Shown one piece after another: positions 58,169 through 64,000 of a DNA stretch of 64,000 nucleotides; position 1 is the stretch's first letter; the number at the start of each line of letters is the position of its first letter. Origin of the DNA: Oscillospiraceae bacterium. Lineage in GTDB: Bacteria > Bacillota > Clostridia > Oscillospirales > Ruminococcaceae. A program made the position numbers and the translations under genes. The stretch covers positions 1 through 64,000 of the forward strand of contig JALEHK010000039.1 in the NCBI GenBank assembly GCA_022770625.1, given 5' to 3'. The notes under the pieces were generated by a model that was not told the DNA's origin, did not search any database, and saw nothing but the letters and a program-made list of their open reading frames with translations.

Positions 58169-58203
58169 TAGCTAACCCTTTTAGCTAAATTAGTTCATAA
58201 AAT
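58169..58203 (+). promoter_or_regulatory. Second MarR-type operator and -10 element before the exporter genes
   Basis: TAGCTAA-CCCTT-TTAGCTA (58169-58187) is a perfect inverted repeat with the same core as the site before marR. TAAAAT at 58198-58203 is a plausible -10 with a weak -35 within the repeat. The exporter genes therefore may have their own regulated promoter. Confidence 0.62.
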
Positions 58204-58246
58204 TCACGGGTTGGAAATAAAATCCAGACAGAAAGGAATCACAAAG

Positions 58247-60010
58247 ATGACAAAACTTTTTCGCTATCTGAAAAAGCGGGAGTGGGCAATGGCTGCCGTA
58301 TCTCTCGTTTTTATCGTTGCGCAGATCTGGCTCGACCTTCGGCTTCCCGAATACATGAGCGAGATCACCATACTCGTACAAACCGAAGGAAGCGTCATGT
58401 CGGACATTCTCTCGGCGGGCGGAAAGATGCTTGTATGTGCACTGGCCAGTATGCTGCTGGCGATCGCAACCGGCTTTTTCTCGGCCATAATCGCCGCTTC
58501 GATCAGCCGGACGCTTCAGGATAAGCTTTACCACAAAGTCCTCTCCTTTTCGAGCGAAGAGGTCGGACGCTTCTCGACCGCCAGCCTGATCACCCGCACC
58601 ACCAACGATGTCTCCCAGATCCAGATGGTCTTTGCGATGGGACTTCAGCTGATTATCAAAGCGCCGATCACCGCTGTCATGGCGATCATGAAGATTCAGA
58701 ACAAAGGAAACTGGCAGTGGACGGCCTTAACCGCCGGAGCAGTCGTGATCCTCCTTTGCGTCGTTCTCTTTCTCGTTCTTTTCGCCCTTCCGCGGTTTAA
58801 GAAGATGCAGCGGCTGACCGATAACTTAAACCGGATCACCCGCGAAAATCTGACCGGTCTGCGGGTCGTCCGTGCTTACAACGCAGAAAAATATCAGGAA
58901 TCGAAATTTACCGATGCCAATAACGAACTGACCCGGAACAACCTTTCCGCCAACCGCGCGCTCGCGATCATGAGTCCGCTGATGAGTCTGGTCATGAACG
59001 GGATCTCTCTTGGCATCTACTGGATCGGTGCCTATCTGATCGATGCGGCCGGAATGCAGGATAAACTCACCATCTTCTCGAACATGGTCGTCTTTTCGTC
59101 CTATTCGATGCAGGTCATCATGTCGTTTATGATGCTCGCGGTCATCTTTGTCATGCTTCCCCGCGCACAGGTCGCGGCCGGACGTATCCTTGAGGTTCTG
59201 AACACTGAACCGACTCAGAAAAACGGCAGTGTTACGACTTCTGATGAGCAGAAAAAGGGCGAGATCGTTTTCGACCATGTTTCCTTCCGCTACCCCGGCG
59301 GAGAGGAAAACGTCCTTTCGGATATCAGCTTTACCGCACACGCCGGCGAAACGGTCGCCTTTATCGGCGCGACCGGCTCCGGAAAAACCACCCTTGTCAA
59401 TCTGATCCCCCGGCTCTATGACGCGACCGAAGGAAAAGTTCTGGTCGATGGGGTCGATGTCAAAGATTACGATATGCACGCTCTCCGAAATAAGCTGGGA
59501 TATGTTTCCCAGAAAGCGACCCTCTTCGCCGGAAACATCAAAGGAAATATCACCCTCGGCGACAACGGAAAAACCGATCCGGATCAGGCCGCGATTCAAA
59601 AAGCGCTTGATATTGCACAGGCTTCGGAATTTATCGATAATCTCCCCGACGGAACGTCTTCCGATGTGACGCAGGGCGGCACAAACTTCTCCGGCGGACA
59701 GAAACAGCGGCTCTCCATTGCCCGCGCTGTCGCGAGAGATCCGGAAATCTATATCTTCGACGATTCCTTCTCAGCGCTCGACTATAAAACCGACCGTGCG
59801 CTCCGCACCCGCCTGAAGAAGGAAGCGTCCGGCACAACCACGCTGATCGTTGCCCAGCGGATCGGCACCATCATGGATGCCGACCGGATCGTTGTTCTGG
59901 ATGACGGAAAGGCAGTCGGAATCGGAACCCACGCACAGCTGCTTAACAGCTGCCCCGTATACCGGCAGATCGCCGAATCTCAGCTTTCAAAGGAGGAACT
60001 GGCACGATGA
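58247..60010 (+). CDS. Heterodimeric ABC exporter, first half-transporter
   Basis: A 587-residue half-transporter: six membrane helices (to about 310) and a C-terminal ATPase domain. Walker A is IGATGSGKTTLVNLIPRLYD, signature FSGGQKQRLSIARA and Walker B EIYIFDDSFSALD. The residue after Walker B is Asp rather than Glu, typical of the degenerate site of heterodimeric exporters such as YfiB/BmrC. The ATG at 58247 has AAAGGA 9 bases upstream; an earlier TTG has none. It overlaps the partner gene by 4 bases. Substrate unknown; the MarR gene suggests drug or toxic-compound export. Confidence 0.92.
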   Translation: MTKLFRYLKKREWAMAAVSLVFIVAQIWLDLRLPEYMSEITILVQTEGSVMSDILSAGGKMLVCALASMLLAIATGFFSAIIAASISRTLQDKLYHKVLSFSSEEVGRFSTASLITRTTNDVSQIQMVFAMGLQLIIKAPITAVMAIMKIQNKGNWQWTALTAGAVVILLCVVLFLVLFALPRFKKMQRLTDNLNRITRENLTGLRVVRAYNAEKYQESKFTDANNELTRNNLSANRALAIMSPLMSLVMNGISLGIYWIGAYLIDAAGMQDKLTIFSNMVVFSSYSMQVIMSFMMLAVIFVMLPRAQVAAGRILEVLNTEPTQKNGSVTTSDEQKKGEIVFDHVSFRYPGGEENVLSDISFTAHAGETVAFIGATGSGKTTLVNLIPRLYDATEGKVLVDGVDVKDYDMHALRNKLGYVSQKATLFAGNIKGNITLGDNGKTDPDQAAIQKALDIAQASEFIDNLPDGTSSDVTQGGTNFSGGQKQRLSIARAVARDPEIYIFDDSFSALDYKTDRALRTRLKKEASGTTTLIVAQRIGTIMDADRIVVLDDGKAVGIGTHAQLLNSCPVYRQIAESQLSKEELAR

Positions 60011-61797
60011 ACAGACATATGCGCGGCCCCGGCGCTCCCGCAAAGGGAGAAAAAATGTCGGTCAAAGGACTTACTCAGCTTTATAACTTCTGCCGGAAAT
60101 ATATGCCCGCCGTTGTTATCGCACTGGTCTGTGCGGTCGGCGGCACCATCTTCACCATCATCGGCCCGGATAAGCTCTCGGAACTGACCGATGTTATTAC
60201 CTCCGGGATCGTGACCGGGATCAACTTCGACGAGGTAACGCGGATCGCACTCACTCTTGCTGTCATGTACGGTATTTCGGTGATCCTTTCGCTGATCCAA
60301 AGCCAGCTGATGACCACGACCACCCAGCGGATCTCGCAGAATATGCGGGAAGAGATCAGCCATAAGATCAACCGTCTCCCGATCGATTATTTCAACAAAA
60401 CGACCTTCGGCGATATCCTTTCCCGCGTCACCAATGACGTTGACACCTGCTCACAGGCCTTCCAGTCGAGCATCATCAGCTTTGTTTCGGCCGTTGTTCT
60501 TTTGGTAGGATGTCTGTTTATGATGTTCAAGACCAACTGGATGATGACGCTGGCAGCAATTGCGGCGACACTGATCGGCTTCGGATTGATGACGCTGATT
60601 ATGGGACGCTCTCAAAAATACTTTATTGCCCGCCAGCAGCAGCTTGGCGCGCTCAACGGTCATATCGAAGAAGCCTTTTCAGGTCACACTGTTTTAAGAG
60701 TCTCCAATGCAGAAAAGGAATTTTCCGATACCTTTACCGGATTGAACGACAGCCTCTATAACGCCAGCTGGAAATCTCAGTTTCTCTCGGGTCTGATGAT
60801 GCCGATCATGGGCTTTATCGGGAACCTCGGCTATGTAAGCGTCTGCGTCTCGGGCGCGGCGCTCGCGATCAACGGAAAAATCACCTTCGGCGTAATTGTC
60901 GCGTTTATGGTCTACGTCCGGCTGTTCACCAGTCCCCTCTCTCAGATCGCACAGGCGATGACTAACCTCCAGTCGGCTTCGGCTGCTGTCGGACGGGTCT
61001 TCGACTTTCTCGGCGCGGAAGAGATGGCGGATGAGTCGGAGAAAACAGCCAGACTGGAAAATCCGACCGGTCAGATCACCTTCAGCCACGTCCGTTTCGG
61101 CTATACGCCCGAAAAGACGATCATTCACGATTTTAACGAAACCGTTTCCCCCGGCCAGAAGGTCGCAATCGTCGGCCCTACCGGAGCCGGTAAGACGACA
61201 CTTGTAAACCTGCTGATGCGGTTTTATGAAATCGACAGCGGCAGTATCTTGATGGACGGCGTTGACCTGAAAGACGTGACGCGCGAAAATGTCCACGCCC
61301 TCTTCGGAATGGTTTTGCAGGACACCTGGCTGTTTGAAGGAACCATTCGGGAAAACATCGTTTACGGGAAAAAAGGCATCACCGATCAGCAGCTCGATCA
61401 GGTCGCGAAAGCAGTCGGACTGTATCATTTGATCCATACGCTTCCCAATGAATACGACACCGTCTTGACCAGTGCGGTCAACATCTCGGAAGGTCAGAAA
61501 CAGCTGATCACCATCGCAAGAGCGATGATCGAAAACGCACCGATGCTGATCCTCGACGAAGCGACCAGCTCGGTCGATACCCGTACCGAACTGCTGATCC
61601 AGCAGGCCATGGATACGCTCACTAAGGGGCGTACCTCGTTCGTAATCGCCCACCGTCTCTCGACCATCAAAAATGCCGATGTCATCCTCGTCATGAAAGA
61701 CGGCGACATTATCGAAAGCGGCACCCACGAAGCCCTTATGGCAAAGGGCGGCTTCTACGCCGGACTGTATAACGCACAGTTTGCGGAGGCTTCTTAA
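60007..61797 (+). CDS. Heterodimeric ABC exporter, second half-transporter
   Basis: A 596-residue half-transporter. A short cytoplasmic start (MNRHMRGPGAPAKGEKM) leads to six helices and an ATPase domain with Walker A VGPTGAGKTTLVNLLMRFYE, signature NISEGQKQLITIARA, and Walker B MLILDEATSSVD with the catalytic Glu. The signature has Ser-Glu-Gly where Ser-Gly-Gly is usual, so the two sites of the heterodimer differ. ATG at 60007 overlaps the previous stop (ATGA), so both halves are translated together. Confidence 0.93.
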   Translation: MNRHMRGPGAPAKGEKMSVKGLTQLYNFCRKYMPAVVIALVCAVGGTIFTIIGPDKLSELTDVITSGIVTGINFDEVTRIALTLAVMYGISVILSLIQSQLMTTTTQRISQNMREEISHKINRLPIDYFNKTTFGDILSRVTNDVDTCSQAFQSSIISFVSAVVLLVGCLFMMFKTNWMMTLAAIAATLIGFGLMTLIMGRSQKYFIARQQQLGALNGHIEEAFSGHTVLRVSNAEKEFSDTFTGLNDSLYNASWKSQFLSGLMMPIMGFIGNLGYVSVCVSGAALAINGKITFGVIVAFMVYVRLFTSPLSQIAQAMTNLQSASAAVGRVFDFLGAEEMADESEKTARLENPTGQITFSHVRFGYTPEKTIIHDFNETVSPGQKVAIVGPTGAGKTTLVNLLMRFYEIDSGSILMDGVDLKDVTRENVHALFGMVLQDTWLFEGTIRENIVYGKKGITDQQLDQVAKAVGLYHLIHTLPNEYDTVLTSAVNISEGQKQLITIARAMIENAPMLILDEATSSVDTRTELLIQQAMDTLTKGRTSFVIAHRLSTIKNADVILVMKDGDIIESGTHEALMAKGGFYAGLYNAQFAEAS

Positions 61798-61842
61798 GAT
61801 CTCCTGTAGCGCCGGAGTGGGAAAAGATTTACACTTTCTCTC

Positions 61843-61871
61843 TTGATTTTCCCGCTCCCGTCCATTACACT
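61843..61871 (+). promoter_or_regulatory. Promoter of the HEAT-repeat gene
   Basis: TTGATT (61843-61848), 17-base spacer, TACACT (61866-61871), about 36 bases before the start codon. Confidence 0.75.
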
Positions 61872-61906
61872 GATCATCAGAAAACCAATAAAAAGGAGAA
61901 CCAATC

Positions 61907-62248
61907 ATGCCGCTATTCAAAAAAAACGCCGAATCGGCCGAAGAAAGACTTCGCCGGGCGTGTAACGAACGGGACGAGAAATATATCGATAAGGCCATGA
62001 AAAAAGGAAAAGCGTCGCTGATCATAACAGTACGGATCCTCGGCGAAGAGCAGATGGACGGATATCTTCCGAAACTCTGTGAACTTTTATCCTCTCCCGA
62101 CCGTGAAAAACGGCTGGCGGCGGCCTATGCGCTTGGAGAAATGCGGTATTCGACCGCAGTCACCTTCCTTTCAAGGCGGCTTGAGGAAGAAGAGGACGAG
62201 GAAGTTTTGGACGAGATCCGAAAAGCGATCGCCAAATACCGCGGATAA
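61907..62248 (+). CDS. Small HEAT-repeat protein
   Basis: A 113-residue cytosolic, all-helical protein. After a charged N-terminus (KNAESAEERLRRACNERDEK) two HEAT-type helical pairs are visible: LPKLCELLSSPDREKRLAAA YALGEM (read across the gap) and TAVTFLSRRLEEEEDEEVLD. Such repeats serve protein-protein contacts; no catalytic residues are seen and no partner is evident. AAAAGGAG precedes the ATG. It has its own promoter and terminator, so it is monocistronic. Confidence 0.85.
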   Translation: MPLFKKNAESAEERLRRACNERDEKYIDKAMKKGKASLIITVRILGEEQMDGYLPKLCELLSSPDREKRLAAAYALGEMRYSTAVTFLSRRLEEEEDEEVLDEIRKAIAKYRG

Positions 62249-62257
62249 GCAATAGAA

Positions 62258-62300
62258 AAGCCTGCTGATTGCAGATCAAAACAATCAGCAGGCTTTTTTA
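62258..62300 (+). terminator. Bidirectional terminator between the HEAT gene and aroE
   Basis: AAGCCTGCTGATT (62258-62270) pairs with AATCAGCAGGCTT (62283-62295), followed by T to 62300 on the plus strand. The aroE stop lies at 62298, inside the flank, so aroE transcripts coming from the other side may use the same stem. Confidence 0.88.
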
Positions 62301-63176
62301 TCTTTTGACCGGTTTATCGAAGTACTTGCGCTTGATCTCTTCGACCGGCATATCCTTCCCTGTCCAGATCCGGAAAGCTTCAACTCCCTGATACAAAAGC
62401 ATATAGATCCCGTTAAAGGTGTGGCAGCCCGCTTCTCTGGCCAGCCGCAGAAGTTCGGTTTCCATCGGCTCATAGATCATATCGCTGACGACCAAACCCG
62501 GATGGAACCAACTCGGATCGGTAATCAGGCTTTGACCGGCATGATCGGGAGCCATTCCGACCGGCGTAGTATTCACCAGAAGATCCGCTTCACCGACCGC
62601 TTTCTTCAGCGCGTCTTTATCGGAAAGCGGATGGAACCGAACATCACAGCGCGTCCGGTCGCAAAGCTGATGAACGATCCGGATCAGTTCCGGACGGGGA
62701 TGGGCATTGAACAGGTCGATCTGCCGCGCTCCGTCTAGCGCGCACTGAACCAGCGACGAAACACCGGCGCCGCCCGCACCGAGCTGAACGATCTTTTTAT
62801 CCCGAATATCGACGCCGGCATCTTTAGCCGCGCCGATATAGCCGATCCCATCGGTCGTATGTCCGGTCAGAACGCCGTTTTCGTTGACAACGGTATTGAC
62901 CGCGCCGCAGATCTCCGCCGCAGGAGACAGCCGGTCGCAATATGGGATCATCTCCCGCTTGAGCGGCATTGTCAGATTAAATCCTTTCACGCCGAGTACT
63001 CGAAGTCCGTCGATCGCTTTTTTCAGATCCTCTGGTTTTACGTCAAAGGAAAGATAGCGCGCATCGATCCCGTGATAAAGGAAGGATGCATTGTGCATCT
63101 GCGGCGAAATGCTGTGCGCAACAGGGCTGCCGAGCAGACAGTAAAGCGCGGTATGTCCGGTGATTTCCCGTTTCAT
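62298..63176 (-). CDS. aroE: Shikimate dehydrogenase
   Basis: A 292-residue NADP-dependent enzyme reducing 3-dehydroshikimate. The substrate motif is SPVAHSISPQMHNASF, the catalytic Lys is in FNLTMPLKREM, GAVNTVVNENGVLTGHTTD has the second conserved Asp, the nucleotide loop is QLGAGGAGVSSLV, and LLVNTTPVGM follows. The end has GIYMLLYQGVEAFRIWTG. AAGGG lies 12 bases before the ATG, somewhat far, but no better start is seen. A consensus promoter precedes it. Confidence 0.94.
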   Translation of the reverse strand: MKREITGHTALYCLLGSPVAHSISPQMHNASFLYHGIDARYLSFDVKPEDLKKAIDGLRVLGVKGFNLTMPLKREMIPYCDRLSPAAEICGAVNTVVNENGVLTGHTTDGIGYIGAAKDAGVDIRDKKIVQLGAGGAGVSSLVQCALDGARQIDLFNAHPRPELIRIVHQLCDRTRCDVRFHPLSDKDALKKAVGEADLLVNTTPVGMAPDHAGQSLITDPSWFHPGLVVSDMIYEPMETELLRLAREAGCHTFNGIYMLLYQGVEAFRIWTGKDMPVEEIKRKYFDKPVKR

Positions 63177-63247
63177 GAGTTGACCGTTCCCTTCTTATGC
63201 AGCCGGAGTTATCCCAAAACTGCGATCATCTTTTTACGTTTGCTTTT

Positions 63248-63276
63248 ATTGTAGCAGATGCGGAATTTCTTGTCAA
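63248..63276 (-). promoter_or_regulatory. Promoter of aroE
   Basis: Minus strand TTGACA (63276-63271), 17-base spacer, TACAAT (63253-63248). Confidence 0.88.
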
Positions 63277-63384
63277 TGAATGGTTGTCCGACGTATGATA
63301 TGGTTCAGAAAAAAGATGATTTTTCCCCGAAAATGTGTTAATATAAAAGAAAGAAAAAACTTGATCAGAAAGGCGTTGATCCGA

Positions 63385-64000
63385 ATGAAAAAAGCCGTTG
63401 TCATTGGCAGCTTAAACCTCGATTATTCGTTAGCTGTCGCACATCTCCCGCTTCCGGGAGAAACGATCCTCGCTCAGGGTCTTACGATGAACCCGGGCGG
63501 AAAAGGCGCCAATCAGGCCTACGCGCTCGGAAAGCTGGGCTGTGAGACCAGCATGATCGGCTCGGTCGGAACCGATAACGCCGGTGCGCTCCTTTGCGGA
63601 AATCTGGAAAGCGTCGGCGTTGATACTTCCGGCATCAAACGGCTTCCCGACGTTCCTTCCGGACAGGCGTTTATTCCGGTCGATGCTTCCGGTCAGAATT
63701 CGATCATCGTCCTTTCGGGAGCAAACGCACTTGTAACGCCGAGGGACATTGACCGGGAAAAAGCACGGATCGAACAGGCGGACTGTGTGGTAATGCAGCT
63801 TGAGATCCCGATCGAAACGGTTCTTTACGCGGCAAAGCTCGCCAAAAGTCTTGGAAAAACCGTCGTTCTCGATCCCGCGCCCGCCCGCAGCGATCTTCCC
63901 GATGAACTGATCGGATGCGCCGATTTTATCAAGCCCAATGAAACCGAGCTTGCGATCCTGACCGGCCGCCCGTCCGAAACGATCGAGGATTGTCGGGAAG
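63385..64000 (+). CDS. rbsK: Ribokinase-family sugar kinase (5' part; runs off the window)
   Basis: About 205 codons of a PfkB-family kinase with ATG at 63385 after AAAGG. MKKAVVIGSLNLDYSLAVAH is the N-terminal strand with the NLD substrate motif; GLTMNPGGKGANQAYALGKL is PfkB signature 1; SGQNSIIVLSGANALVTP, VVLDPAPAR and IKPNETELAILTG fit ribokinase. It would phosphorylate ribose at O5. The ATP-site end lies outside. A TATAAA-like -10 lies upstream without a clear -35. Another PfkB sugar kinase cannot be excluded. Confidence 0.86.
   Translation, partial: MKKAVVIGSLNLDYSLAVAHLPLPGETILAQGLTMNPGGKGANQAYALGKLGCETSMIGSVGTDNAGALLCGNLESVGVDTSGIKRLPDVPSGQAFIPVDASGQNSIIVLSGANALVTPRDIDREKARIEQADCVVMQLEIPIETVLYAAKLAKSLGKTVVLDPAPARSDLPDELIGCADFIKPNETELAILTGRPSETIEDCRE

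Overview
This window reads as one contig of a Gram-positive, low-oxygen Clostridia chromosome, most likely from the Oscillospiraceae/Ruminococcaceae (inference). The evidence is a trimeric [FeFe] hydrogenase of the electron-bifurcating HydABC type, the sporulation protein YunB, strong AGGAGG-type ribosome binding sites, frequent GTG/TTG starts, near-consensus sigma-A promoters with 16-17 bp spacers, and a PurH split into a stand-alone AICAR formyltransferase and an archaeal-type IMP cyclohydrolase. No rRNA, tRNA, CRISPR array, intact prophage or insertion sequence was seen.

Layout. Almost everything from 418 to 52028 is on the minus strand, 52382-62248 is on the plus strand, and the end of the window is mixed. 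1-96: tail of a plus-strand solute-binding protein gene. 418-8483: an oppABCDF peptide transporter operon in which both the binding protein and one permease carry large extra extracytoplasmic segments. 8826-16641: rpsT, a DUF3842 gene, GDPD, a MATE exporter, a 50-residue membrane protein, mnmM, a glycosyltransferase and small membrane/envelope genes. 16803-21970: envelope genes (amidase, GHL10-type glycosidase, a signal-peptidase-like protein, YunB) with a tandem palindromic repeat between the last two. 22080-31449: a broken MFS gene, nadE, and the purine genes purE-C-M then purN-O-AICARFT-purD, driven by two promoters separated by a terminator. 31898-39038: uvrC, a wall-binding C39 peptidase, ptsH, rimM-trmD, asnA and a patatin. 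39216-43511: two sulfatases flanking the eroded remains of a sugar ABC transporter. 43715-48276: lysA, engB and lon.

48831-57533 is a divergent hydrogenase locus. The minus arm encodes two DRTGG-type proteins, an RsbW-like ATPase, a hydrogenase-like Fe-S protein with altered H-cluster motifs and a PHP phosphoesterase. The plus arm encodes HydC, an ATPase-like protein, a [2Fe-2S] protein, HydB and HydA. HydABC would couple NADH and ferredoxin oxidation to H2 formation; the minus arm is probably a sensory or signalling module tied to it (inference). 57612-61797 is a MarR-controlled heterodimeric ABC exporter with the same operator-like motif in front of both marR and the exporter genes. The window closes with a HEAT-repeat protein, aroE, and the start of a ribokinase gene.

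Two decay events stand out: an MFS gene with an amber codon plus an internal deletion, and a sugar transporter reduced to two fused, frameshifted permease remnants. Many intergenic regions hold short perfect palindromes, several built on a TTGC/GCAA core, and three unrelated terminators share an almost identical AAGCCTGC stem.
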